From JAOPZW01 sp963707695 (GTDB lineage Bacteria; Actinomycetota; Thermoleophilia; Solirubrobacterales; Solirubrobacteraceae): a stretch of 64,000 nt of DNA. Position numbers and translations under genes: made by a program. Numbering within the stretch: the first letter of the stretch is position 1; each line of letters opens with the position of its first letter. Positions 17,243 through 25,856 of this stretch are shown here, in pieces. The notes beneath the pieces are model-generated. The model was given only the letters and a program-made list of their open reading frames with translations. It ran no database searches and was not told the DNA's origin. The DNA lies in the NCBI GenBank assembly GCA_963707695.1, contig CAVPQY010000006.1, positions 310,001 through 374,000 of the forward strand, written 5' to 3'.

Positions 17243-17871
17243 CCGACGACAGCCTCCTGCTGCGCGAGGGCGTGGCCAGGCTGCTCGAGGACGCCGGCCT
17301 CGAGGTCGTCGCCCAGGCCGGCGACGCCGAGGACCTGCTGCGCAAGGTCGGCGCCCACAAGCCCGACCTGGCCATCGTCGACGTGCGCATGCCGCCGACC
17401 CACACCGACGAGGGGCTGAAGGCCGCCGTCGACATCCGGGAGCGCTTCCCCTCGACCGGGGTGCTCGTCCTCTCGCAGTACATCGAGGAGAGCTACGCGC
17501 TCGAGCTGCTGTCCGAGAACGCGGAGGGCGTGGGCTACCTGCTCAAGGACCGCGTGGCCGACCTCGACCGCTTCGTGGACGCCGTGCGACGCGTCGGGGA
17601 CGGGGGCAGCGCCCTGGACCCCGAGGTCGTCTCGCGCCTCCTGGGCCGCCGCCGCCGGGAGGACCCGCTGGCCGACATCAGCCCGCGCGAGAAGGAGGTG
17701 CTCGCGCTCATGGCCGAGGGCCGGTCGAACCATGCGATCGCCACCGAGCTCGTCGTCACGGAGCGCGCCGTCGAGAAGCACGTCACGTCGATCTTCTCCA
17801 AGCTCGACCTGCCGCCCACCGCGGACGACCACCGCCGGGTGCTGGCCGTGCTGACCTACCTGCGCGCCTAG
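17227..17871 (+). CDS. NarL/LuxR-type response regulator
   Basis: 214 residues: receiver domain with Asp7/Asp8 and phospho-acceptor Asp52 (LAIVDVRMPP), then a LuxR helix-turn-helix (ISPREKEVLALMAEGRSNHAIATELVVTERAVEKHVTSIFSKL). ATG lies inside the kinase gene. It is predicted to control promoters nearby; the next gene is an ABC exporter whose upstream region holds a CCCCTAGGGG palindrome. Confidence 0.95.
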   Translation: MRVVLADDSLLLREGVARLLEDAGLEVVAQAGDAEDLLRKVGAHKPDLAIVDVRMPPTHTDEGLKAAVDIRERFPSTGVLVLSQYIEESYALELLSENAEGVGYLLKDRVADLDRFVDAVRRVGDGGSALDPEVVSRLLGRRRREDPLADISPREKEVLALMAEGRSNHAIATELVVTERAVEKHVTSIFSKLDLPPTADDHRRVLAVLTYLRA

Positions 17872-17888
17872 GGGCCATCCACCAGCGT

Positions 17889-17898
17889 CCCCTAGGGG
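17889..17898. promoter_or_regulatory. 10-bp palindrome upstream of the ABC exporter
   Basis: CCCCTAGGGG, a perfect palindrome in the 82-base gap between the response regulator and the ABC ATPase. A possible regulator site, since NarL-type proteins bind short inverted repeats. A single occurrence gives weak support. Confidence 0.3.
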
Positions 17899-17953
17899 GC
17901 GAGGTGCGGCTATCCGAACCTCGGCGCGGGACCGTCGTGCGACGCTCTGGCGC

Positions 17954-18715
17954 ATGGCCTCTCCCTCCCCCGCCACGCTCCCCGACGTCACCGAGGGCCT
18001 CCTCGTCTCCGCCAGCGACGTGACCCGCGTCTACGGCGAAGGGGCGGCCGAAGTCCGCGCACTCGACGGCGTCACGGTCGGCTTCCCGGCCGGGCGCTTC
18101 ACCGCCGTCATGGGCCCGTCGGGCTCGGGCAAGTCGACGCTCATGCACCTCCTCGCGGGCCTCGACCGCCCGACCACGGGCTCGGTCGTCGTCGCCGGCG
18201 TGGAGCTCACCGGCCTCGACGACAAGGCGCTGACGACGCTGCGCCGCGACAAGGTCGGCTTCATCTTCCAGTCCTTCAACCTCCTGCCCGTCCTCGACGC
18301 GCGGGAGAACATCCTCCTGCCGCTCTCCATCGCCGGCCGCAAGCCCGACGACGAGTGGATCGACCGCCTCATCGACACCGTCGGGCTCCGCGACCGCCTC
18401 GACCACCGGCCCTCCGAGCTCTCCGGCGGCCAGCAGCAGCGCGTGGCCGTGGCCCGCGCGCTGGCGACCAGGCCGGCCGTCGTCTTCGCCGACGAGCCGA
18501 CGGGCAACCTCGACTCGAAGTCCTCGACCGAGGTGCTCGACCTCCTGCGCCGCTCCGTCGACGACTTCGGCCAGACGGTGATCATGGTGACCCACGATGC
18601 GCGGGCGGCCTCCTACGCCGACCGGATCCTCCTCCTCGCCGACGGCAAGGTCGTCCACGACGGCGGGTCCCAGACGCCCGAGGGCATCCTCGACCTCCTC
18701 AAGGCCGCGGGCTAG
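17954..18715 (+). CDS. ABC transporter ATPase, MacB/LolD type
   Basis: 253 residues. Walker A GPSGSGKST, Q-loop FIFQSFNLLP, signature LSGGQQQ, Walker B VVFADEPTGNLDS and H-loop MVTHD. The motifs match ATPases of the MacB/LolD/FtsE group that drive mechanotransmission rather than classical transport. The gene is separated from the permease gene by two bases. It is paralogous to the ATPase at 58,788. Placement behind a two-component system suggests export of, or response to, an antimicrobial or envelope lipid; the substrate is unknown. Confidence 0.95.
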   Translation: MASPSPATLPDVTEGLLVSASDVTRVYGEGAAEVRALDGVTVGFPAGRFTAVMGPSGSGKSTLMHLLAGLDRPTTGSVVVAGVELTGLDDKALTTLRRDKVGFIFQSFNLLPVLDARENILLPLSIAGRKPDDEWIDRLIDTVGLRDRLDHRPSELSGGQQQRVAVARALATRPAVVFADEPTGNLDSKSSTEVLDLLRRSVDDFGQTVIMVTHDARAASYADRILLLADGKVVHDGGSQTPEGILDLLKAAG

Positions 18716-18717
18716 GC

Positions 18718-21273
18718 ATGCGCAAGGTCGTCCTCCGCGGGCTCTTCTCCCGCAAGCTGCGCCTGGCGCTGACCGCGCTGGCCGTCGCGCTCGGCGTGAC
18801 GCTCATCGCCGGGACGTACGTGTTCACCGACACGATCAACGCGTCCTTCGACAAGATCTTCGTCGCCTCCAACAAGGGCACCGACGCGGCCATCACGCCG
18901 CGCCAGGACGTCACGAACGACGGCGGCACGACGCCGACGCTCCCGGCGTCGATCCTCGACCAGGTCAAGCGCCAGCCGGCGGTCGCCGCCGCCGAGGGCG
19001 CGATCTTCGACGAGGTCGCCGTCTTCGACGCCAAGGGCAAGTCCCTGGGCGGCCAGGGCTCCCCGAGCTTCGTGAGCTCGGAGGCGGTCGACCCGCGCTT
19101 CCGCGCGAGCGTCGCCAAGGAGGGCCGGCTGCCGACCGCGCCCGACGAGGTCGCGATCGACGCCCACACCGCCGACCGCAAGGGCGTGGAGCTGGGCGAG
19201 ACGATCTTCCTCCAGGGCGACACGCGGAAGGCGCCCTTCAAGGTCGTCGGGTTCACCCAGATCAAGGGGGTGGAGTCCTTCGGCGGCACCACGGTCGTCG
19301 ACGTGCAGCTCCCGGTCGCCCAGCGGATCGTGGGCATCCCCGGGCGGTTCGACTCGATCCAGGCGGCCGCGAAGCCCGGGACCTCCGCGGACGAGCTCAG
19401 CACGCAGCTCAAGCGGGTGCTGCCGGCGTCGGTGACCGTGCGCACCGGGGAGCAGCAGGCGGCCAAGCAGTCGCGGGACATCCGCGACAACCTCGGCTTC
19501 CTGACGACCGCGCTGCTCGCGTTCGCCGGCATCTCGCTCTTCGTCGGCGCCTTCATCATCTTCAACACCTTCTCGATCACGGTCACGCAGCGGATCCGCG
19601 AGTTCGCCCTCCTGCGGACCCTCGGCGCGTCCCGCGCGCAGGTGCTGCGCTCCGTGCTCGGCGAGGGTCTGGCGCTCGGCGTCCTGGGGTCGCTCGTCGG
19701 GCTCGGCCTCGGGGTGGTCACGGCGGTCGGCCTGCGGGCGCTCTTCAAGGCCGTCGGCGTCGACCTGCCGTCGAACGGCAGCGTGATCGAGACCCGCACC
19801 ATCGTCGTCTCGGTGCTCGTCGGGACGGTCGTCACCGTGGCGTCCTCGATCGCCCCGGCCCTGCGGGCGACGCGCGTCGCCCCGGTGGAGGCGCTGCGCG
19901 AGGGCGTCCAGTCGGGGCCGGAGACGCCCTCGCGGCGGATGGCCGTGATCGCCACGCTGCTGACCGCCCTCGGCGTGGCGCTCATGTGCTACGGCCTGTT
20001 CGGCTCGTTCAAGAGCGACACGTCGGCGCTGAGCCTCATGGGCGGCGGCGTCGCGGCGACCTTCCTCGGCGTCGCGCTGCTGAGCCCGTACCTCGTGCGG
20101 CCGCTGGCCTCGGCCATCGGGCGGCCGATCGAGGCGCTGACCGGGGTGACCGGCCGCCTGGCGCGCGGGAACACGACGCGCCAGCCGGGGCGGACCGCGG
20201 TCACCGCCGCGGCGCTCATGATCGGCGTGGCGCTCGTGACCTTCGCGTCGATCTTCGCGGCCGGCGCGCGGGACTCGATCGCCAAGGCCGTCGACGACAA
20301 CCTCAAGGCCGGGCTCGTCGTCCAGAGCGACAACGGCTTCTCGTCGTTCTCGGCGAACGCGCTGCGGGAGACGACCCGGGTGCCCGGCGTGGCCGGCGTG
20401 AGCTCCGTGCGCTTCTCGACGGCCAAGGTCCAGGGCCACGGCAAGCAGTCGGTCACCGGCGTCGACAGCGGGAGCTTCACGCGCCTCTACGGCATCGACG
20501 TCAAGGACGGCGGGGAGGCCGCGGTGCGCTCCCTCGCCCGGCCGGGGACCGTCATGGTCGGCAAGGGCTTCGCCGACAGCAACGACCTCGAGGTGGGCAG
20601 CCGGCTCGACCTGACCACGCCGACGAACGTCCGGACCGCGGTCCGGGTCGTCGGGATCTACGACGACAAGGGCGGCCTGCTGGCCAAGATGACGTTCGAC
20701 AACCGCTGGCTGGCGAGCGCCTTCGGCGAGCGCAAGGACGCCTTCGGGCTCGTCGGCGTGCAGGCCGGGCAGGACGTCAAGGTCGTCGAGCAGCGCGTGA
20801 AGGGACTGCTGGACCGCGACTTCCCGTCGACCGAGGTCCTGACGGCGAAGGAGTTCAAGGACCAGCAGGCCGGGCAGGTCAACCAGCTCCTGGGCCTGAT
20901 CTACGCGCTGCTCTTCCTGGCCATCATCGTCTCGCTCTTCGGGATCGTGAACACGCTCGTGCTGTCGATCAGCGAGCGCACCCGCGAGCTCGGGATGCTG
21001 CGCGCCATCGGGACGTCGCGCCGGCAGGTCAAGCGGATGATCCGCTGGGAGGCGGTCATCACGTCGCTCATCGGCGGCGTGGTGGGGGCGGCGCTGGGGA
21101 CGATCCTGGCGGTGCTCTTCACGCGGCCGCTCGACGGCTTCGTGCTGAGCATCCCGGTGCCCACGCTGCTCGTCCTCCTCGTGCTGGCCGGGTTGGCCGG
21201 CGTCGCGGCGGCGGTGCTGCCGGCGCGGCGGGCGGCGCGCCTGGACGTGCTCGACGCGCTGGCCTACGAGTAG
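18718..21273 (+). CDS. FtsX/MacB-like ABC permease
   Basis: 851 residues with two FtsX-type halves. The first helix (about 12-34, LALTALAVALGVTLIAGTYVF) is followed by a periplasmic-type domain. Helices near 260-400 include the motif FNTFSITVTQRIREFALLRTLGASRAQV. A second extracytoplasmic domain follows, and terminal helices carry NTLVLSISERTRELGMLRAIGTSRRQV. The end, PARRAARLDVLDALAYE, is nearly identical in its last residues to the paralogue at 56,374. The gene converges on the CoA-transferase gene with a 10-base overlap. Confidence 0.93.
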   Translation: MRKVVLRGLFSRKLRLALTALAVALGVTLIAGTYVFTDTINASFDKIFVASNKGTDAAITPRQDVTNDGGTTPTLPASILDQVKRQPAVAAAEGAIFDEVAVFDAKGKSLGGQGSPSFVSSEAVDPRFRASVAKEGRLPTAPDEVAIDAHTADRKGVELGETIFLQGDTRKAPFKVVGFTQIKGVESFGGTTVVDVQLPVAQRIVGIPGRFDSIQAAAKPGTSADELSTQLKRVLPASVTVRTGEQQAAKQSRDIRDNLGFLTTALLAFAGISLFVGAFIIFNTFSITVTQRIREFALLRTLGASRAQVLRSVLGEGLALGVLGSLVGLGLGVVTAVGLRALFKAVGVDLPSNGSVIETRTIVVSVLVGTVVTVASSIAPALRATRVAPVEALREGVQSGPETPSRRMAVIATLLTALGVALMCYGLFGSFKSDTSALSLMGGGVAATFLGVALLSPYLVRPLASAIGRPIEALTGVTGRLARGNTTRQPGRTAVTAAALMIGVALVTFASIFAAGARDSIAKAVDDNLKAGLVVQSDNGFSSFSANALRETTRVPGVAGVSSVRFSTAKVQGHGKQSVTGVDSGSFTRLYGIDVKDGGEAAVRSLARPGTVMVGKGFADSNDLEVGSRLDLTTPTNVRTAVRVVGIYDDKGGLLAKMTFDNRWLASAFGERKDAFGLVGVQAGQDVKVVEQRVKGLLDRDFPSTEVLTAKEFKDQQAGQVNQLLGLIYALLFLAIIVSLFGIVNTLVLSISERTRELGMLRAIGTSRRQVKRMIRWEAVITSLIGGVVGAALGTILAVLFTRPLDGFVLSIPVPTLLVLLVLAGLAGVAAAVLPARRAARLDVLDALAYE

Positions 21274-22628
21274 CGCCGCCCGCCCGGGCGCGGCTGGGAC
21301 GGCCAGGCCAGGGGCCGGCCGTCCAGCGCCCCGGGCGGACGGACGACGGTCAGCCGGCCGGCCGGGTGGTCGAGCGTCGTCAGGTACGGGCCGGCGTCGA
21401 CCTCGCGCGCGGGCTCGGACCGACCCGCCTCGTGCGGGCCCGCCGCCATCAGGGCCTGCGCGGTGGCGGCCAGGGCGAGCCGCGCCCGCCCGGCGCGCCC
21501 GGTCGCGACCCGGCCGGTCAGGGCGCGCAGCGCCGCGGCCGCCAGGAGGTAGCCCGTGGCGTGGTCGAGGGCCTGGACGGGCAGCGCCCCCGGCGGCTCG
21601 CTCCCGCCGGGCGGGCGCACCGCCACGGCGACGCCGGTCGCGGCCTGGACGAGCGAGTCGAAGCCGCGTCGCGCGCCCCAGGGGCCGTTCTCGCCCCAGG
21701 CCGAGAGGGACACGTGGACGACGTGCGGGTGGCGCTCGGCCAGGGCGTCGGGGTGCAGGCCGCGGCGGGCGAGCGCTCCGGGGCGGAAGCCGTCGACGAC
21801 GACGTCGGCGCGCGCCAGCGCGCGCTCCAGCCACGCGGCGCCGTCCGGGGAGGCCAGGTCGACCGTCGCCTGGCGCTTGCCCATCCCGCCGTCGAGCGCG
21901 ACCACCGGGAGCTCCGGGCGTCCGGGCGGGTCGACGCGCAGGACGTCGGCGCCGAGCGCGGCGAGCATCCGCGTGCCGACCGGCCCGGCGATGACGCGCG
22001 TGAAGTCCAGGACGCGCAGGCCCGCGCAGGGCAGCGCGCCGGGCGGCGGCGGGGCCGGTGGCGCGCAGGACGGCCCCTCCTCGCGGGCGACCAGCCCGAT
22101 CGTCGCGTCCGCGCCTGCCAGCAGCCGCCCCTGCGGGTGCGCCGCCCACGCCCCGGCGGACCTCACCGCCGCGGCGCAGCCGCCGGCCGCCACGACGGCC
22201 TCCTCGACCTCCTCGGCCGTGCGAGCCGCGATCGCGGACGCCAGCCGCTCCGGGCCGGGGACGCCCAGCGCCCGCAGGAGGGCGGCGCGGTGGTGCTCGT
22301 AGTTGCCATGCGTGCGGACCCAGCCGTCGGCCGCCGCGAAGAAGGCCGACGCGGGATCGAAGGCGGCTCCCACGACGGCGCCGTCGAGGCGCACGTGGCG
22401 CTCGCTGGCCGCGGCCACGGCGAGGTGGTCGAGGTCCAGCGAGGGCACGGGCCGGGGGAGGCCTCGGGCCGCGGCGAGCTCGGCTCCGGCCAGCAGGGCG
22501 CTCCCCGCCGCGCCGGCGACGAGCTCGGCGACGGGCAGCGCCGACGACAGCACCGGTCCGTGGCCGGCCACCTCCGGCGCGGCGTGCTCCTCCGGCCCGC
22601 CCAGCGCCCGCCAGAGCCGCGCGAGCAC
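21264..22628 (-). CDS. Class III CoA-transferase (CaiB/BaiF family)
   Basis: 454 residues. Moves CoA between acyl groups in this family. The C-terminal half holds the family core: LPCAGLRVLDFTRVIAGPVGTRML, LGADVLRV, a DVVVDGFRPGAL segment, and an aspartate in the ALDHATGY block at the position of the catalytic nucleophile. The N-terminal 200 residues look like a diverged first half with a less clear signature. GTG at 22628 is the first start after the flippase stop 11 bases upstream. It is the last gene of a minus-strand run that begins with a glycosyltransferase; substrates are unknown. Confidence 0.82.
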   Translation of the reverse strand: MLARLWRALGGPEEHAAPEVAGHGPVLSSALPVAELVAGAAGSALLAGAELAAARGLPRPVPSLDLDHLAVAAASERHVRLDGAVVGAAFDPASAFFAAADGWVRTHGNYEHHRAALLRALGVPGPERLASAIAARTAEEVEEAVVAAGGCAAAVRSAGAWAAHPQGRLLAGADATIGLVAREEGPSCAPPAPPPPGALPCAGLRVLDFTRVIAGPVGTRMLAALGADVLRVDPPGRPELPVVALDGGMGKRQATVDLASPDGAAWLERALARADVVVDGFRPGALARRGLHPDALAERHPHVVHVSLSAWGENGPWGARRGFDSLVQAATGVAVAVRPPGGSEPPGALPVQALDHATGYLLAAAALRALTGRVATGRAGRARLALAATAQALMAAGPHEAGRSEPAREVDAGPYLTTLDHPAGRLTVVRPPGALDGRPLAWPSQPRPGGRRYS

Positions 22629-22639
22629 GACGCTGGCCC

Positions 22640-23908
22640 TCAGGCCGCCGCGGGCACCGGCGGCTGCCCGCGCACGGCGCCGCGGCGCTCGAGGACCCAC
22701 AGCACGGCGCACAGGACCAGGGCCGCGCCGGCGTAGCCGACCTCGGCGCGCAGGAGGACGTCGTCGACGAGGGGCACGAGCATCCAGACGACGAAGGCCG
22801 CGGCCACGGCCAGCCAGCTCAGCGCCGCGGCCGTCGCGCGACCGCGCGCCAGCGCCGCCTGGTTCAGCGTCCCGGCGCAGAGGTGGCATCCCATGCCGAG
22901 GGCGATGACCGCGAGCCCGACGCGCCCGTAGGCGTAGTCCGAGCCGAGCACGTGCTCCATGACCCACGGCCCGAGGAGGAGCAGCCCCAGCGCCACCGCT
23001 CCCGCGAAGGCGGCGATGGCGAGCATCGTCGTCCGGATGGCGCGCGCGAACGCGTCGTGCCCGGCCGTGGCCTCGAGCCCCGAGAGGTGGGGGAGCAGCG
23101 AGGTCTGGACCGCCTGGAAGAGCTGCAGCGGGGCGCGCGTGATGAGCAGCGCGTTGAAGACCACGCCGGCCAGGACCGCGCCCGACGTGCCCCGCACGGT
23201 CAGCACGGCGGCGTTGAGCAGCGTCTGCTCGGCCAGCTGGATCCCGGCGACCGCCAGCGCGAACCCGGCCCCCGCGCGCAGGGACAGGCTCGCGGCGCCG
23301 CGCTCGAGCTCGGCCTCCGACGCGCCGGCCGCGCCGCGGTCCCGGCCCGCGTGGCGGACGAGCACGGCCGGCACCACGAGCAGGGAGACGAGCGGGGCGG
23401 CGACGATCCCCAGCGCGACGGCGGTCTGCCCGGACGCCAGGCCCACCGCGACGGCGACCGGGAAGCAGAAGCGCGAGATCGACTCGAACAGCACGAGGCC
23501 CCCGTAGAGCCCGAACCAGCCGTGGCCGGCGACGTAGCCGCGGGCGAAGTAGCTCGCGGCGTAGGCGAGCGTCGCCCCGACGAAGATCCAGTACAGCGCG
23601 CGGGTGCCGAAGAGGTCCTCGAGCTGGGGGCGCAGCGCGAGCGCGACGACGAGGAAGACGAGCGCGAACCCCGCCTGCAGCGCGAGCGGCACGCGCAGCG
23701 GGTGCGAGGTGGCGCCCTGGGCCCGCCGGCGGGAGATCGTCCGCGAGAGGAGCTGCTCGACCGGGCGGTAGATGACCGAGATGACGACGAACAGCACCGC
23801 CCACAGCAGGGAGACCTCGCCGTACTGGCGGTCGCCCAGGACGTGGCCGGCGACGGCGAAGTACGCGAAGGTGAAGACGCCGGTGGAGGCGATGCCCACC
23901 GACAGCAC
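22640..23908 (-). CDS. Polysaccharide-type flippase, Wzx/MATE-like
   Basis: At least 422 residues with about 12 membrane helices. The N-terminus has SVGIASTGVFTFAYFAVAG and then YGEVSLLWAVLFVVISVIYRPVEQLLSRTI, a pattern of oligosaccharide flippases in the MOP superfamily. GTG 23908 is the first conventional start but begins inside helix 1. The frame extends upstream through an ADASYARGAR stretch to CTG 23989, which overlaps the methyltransferase stop (CTGA) and would add 27 residues. Operon context (glycosyltransferase, methyltransferase) suggests export of a lipid-linked glycan. Confidence 0.85.
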   Translation of the reverse strand: MLSVGIASTGVFTFAYFAVAGHVLGDRQYGEVSLLWAVLFVVISVIYRPVEQLLSRTISRRRAQGATSHPLRVPLALQAGFALVFLVVALALRPQLEDLFGTRALYWIFVGATLAYAASYFARGYVAGHGWFGLYGGLVLFESISRFCFPVAVAVGLASGQTAVALGIVAAPLVSLLVVPAVLVRHAGRDRGAAGASEAELERGAASLSLRAGAGFALAVAGIQLAEQTLLNAAVLTVRGTSGAVLAGVVFNALLITRAPLQLFQAVQTSLLPHLSGLEATAGHDAFARAIRTTMLAIAAFAGAVALGLLLLGPWVMEHVLGSDYAYGRVGLAVIALGMGCHLCAGTLNQAALARGRATAAALSWLAVAAAFVVWMLVPLVDDVLLRAEVGYAGAALVLCAVLWVLERRGAVRGQPPVPAAA

Positions 23909-23985
23909 CCGCGCCCCGCGGGCGTAGGAGGCGTCCGCACGCCCCCGGCCGGGCCGCGGCGTCGTCGCCTGCGGAGCTCGCCGCC

Positions 23986-24621
23986 TCAGTCACCCACGCG
24001 GACGAGGAGCATCGTCCAGGGGAACGGCGACCGGGCCTCGACGACCTCGCCGTGACGGCCGAGCAGCGCGACGAAGGCGCGCCGGCTCCAGTGGTTGAGG
24101 TGCCCGGGCGTGTTGCCGAGGTCGCGCACGTAGGCGCCGCGCGCGAGGTTCAGCCCGCGCCAGAGCGGCTCGCGCGGCACGGACACGAGCAGCCAGCGCG
24201 AGGCCACGCGCGCCATCTCGGCCACGGTGTGCTCGGGGTCCGGCACGTGCTCGAGGACCTCGATCGCGCTGGCCAGGTCGAACTCGCCGTCCTCGAAGGG
24301 CATGCGCTCGGCCTTCGTGACCCGGTACTCGAGGTTCGGGCGCTGCCGCGTGGCCCACTCGGCCTGCAGGCGCGGGTCCTCGAGGTCGATGCCGACGATC
24401 CGGCGGTCGCCGAGCGCCTGCGCCCACTGGTGGGTCAGGACGCCCTCGCCGCAGCCGACGTCGAGCACCGACTGCGGGTCGGCCCGCGTCCACAGGTCGC
24501 CCAGCGTGCGCTCGAAGGTCGACATGAGCCGGCGGACGACCGGGTTGGTCGAGCCGTACTTGTCGTAGGTGTTGCCGGTGACCGTCCCCTCGGCGTCGAC
24601 CGTCACCGTCGGGGGCGTCAT
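23986..24621 (-). CDS. Class I SAM-dependent methyltransferase
   Basis: 211 residues. Motif I VLDVGCGEG near residue 55, acidic motif II IVGIDLED, motif IV FDLASAIEVLEHVPDPEHTV. UbiE/methyltransf_11-like. ATG overlaps the glycosyltransferase stop (ATGA), so it is coupled to that gene. It probably methylates a glycan or lipid intermediate made by the neighbouring enzymes; this is inferred from context. Confidence 0.9.
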   Translation of the reverse strand: MTPPTVTVDAEGTVTGNTYDKYGSTNPVVRRLMSTFERTLGDLWTRADPQSVLDVGCGEGVLTHQWAQALGDRRIVGIDLEDPRLQAEWATRQRPNLEYRVTKAERMPFEDGEFDLASAIEVLEHVPDPEHTVAEMARVASRWLLVSVPREPLWRGLNLARGAYVRDLGNTPGHLNHWSRRAFVALLGRHGEVVEARSPFPWTMLLVRVGD

Positions 24622-25670
24622 GCCTGGACGGCCTCGCGCTCGGCGGTCGTCTGGCCGGCCGCGGCCCCCGTGGTCGGCGGCTGGCCCGTCGGCTTGGCGC
24701 CGGGCTCGTAGTGCGACGGCTCGACGCCGAGCTGCAGCTCGATCCGCCGGACGCGCTCGAAGATCCGCTGGGCCATGATCCGCTGGGCGAAGAGCAGGTC
24801 CCCGAGGATGCCCAGCGCAGCGAGCACGACCGAGGCGTTGAAGAGCACCGCGCCGAAGATCAGCGACTGCACGTGCCCGGCGCCGTTGCCGCCCGCGTAG
24901 GCGATCGCGAAGCGCCCGAAGGGCACCAGCGCGGCGAGGAACAGCACGAGGGCGAGCGTGAGGAAGACCTTCAGCGGCTCGTACTGGGCGTAGATCCGCG
25001 TGATCGCGAGCGCGTTGCGGCGCACGTAGCTGCCCATCGACGGGAACAGCCGCGACTCGCGCGTCTGCGCGTTCGTGCGCACCGGGACGTGGTCGGTGGC
25101 GATGAGCAGCTTGCCGGCCTGGATGATCGTCTCGAGCGTGTACGTGTACTTCGAGACGACGGCCATCTGGAGCGCCGCCTCGCGGTTGTAGGCGCGGAAG
25201 CCCGACGTCGTGTCCGGCACGTCGGTGTCCGACGCGCGGCGCACGACCGCCGAGCCGAGCTTCTGCAGGCGCTTCTTGAGGGGCGAGAAGTGCTCGATCG
25301 TGTCCGTGCCGCGGTCGCCGACGACCATGTCGGCGTGGCCGGCGACGATCGGCTCGACCAGGCGCAGGATGTCCGAGCCGCGGTACTGGTTGTCGGCGTC
25401 GGTGTTGACGACGACGTCGGCGCCGAGCTTCAGCGCCGCGTCCAGCCCGGCCTGGAAGCCGGCCGCCAGGCCCTTGTTGTTCGTCAGGCGGACGATGTGG
25501 TCGACGCCGTGCTCGCGGGCCACCTCGATGGTGCGGTCCGTCGAGCCGTCGTCGATGACGAGCCACTCGACCGCGTCGAACCCGGGGACCTCGCGCGGGA
25601 GGTCGGCGAGCGTCGCGGGGAGGGTCTCCTCCTCGTTCAGGCAGGGGATCTGGACTATGAGCTTCATCAC
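24618..25670 (-). CDS. Family 2 glycosyltransferase, polyprenyl-phosphate type
   Basis: 350 residues. GT-A domain with IPCLNEEETLPATL, VIDDGSTDRT and the metal-binding DAD in VVNTDADNQYRG, then SGFRAYNREAAL. Two C-terminal membrane helices (about 235-255 and 270-300) follow, as in enzymes charging polyprenyl phosphate with a sugar. GTG 25670 is directly followed by an ATG at 25667, and either may be used. First gene of the minus-strand surface-glycan cluster. Confidence 0.92.
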   Translation of the reverse strand: MMKLIVQIPCLNEEETLPATLADLPREVPGFDAVEWLVIDDGSTDRTIEVAREHGVDHIVRLTNNKGLAAGFQAGLDAALKLGADVVVNTDADNQYRGSDILRLVEPIVAGHADMVVGDRGTDTIEHFSPLKKRLQKLGSAVVRRASDTDVPDTTSGFRAYNREAALQMAVVSKYTYTLETIIQAGKLLIATDHVPVRTNAQTRESRLFPSMGSYVRRNALAITRIYAQYEPLKVFLTLALVLFLAALVPFGRFAIAYAGGNGAGHVQSLIFGAVLFNASVVLAALGILGDLLFAQRIMAQRIFERVRRIELQLGVEPSHYEPGAKPTGQPPTTGAAAGQTTAEREAVQA

Positions 25671-25856
25671 ACGGCCGTCGGCGGCGGGGTGGACGGGCGA
25701 ACCACGGCCCGTCCCGCCCTGCCCCGCGGGTCCCGCAAGTGTCGCAGGGGACCCGGTCGCGCGTCACGTCGCCACCGCGGGCAGGACGCCGCCGGGACCC
25801 GGCCCGCCCGCCCGGACGGCGACGGCGCGCGCGTATCCTGGAGGGTGGGACCCCGC

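Noticed and set aside
25671..25856. Possible FMN riboswitch before ribD
   Set aside because: None of the conserved RFN-element blocks (for example the AGGGTTC and GGGGAAA-type segments) is visible in the 186-base region on the coding strand.
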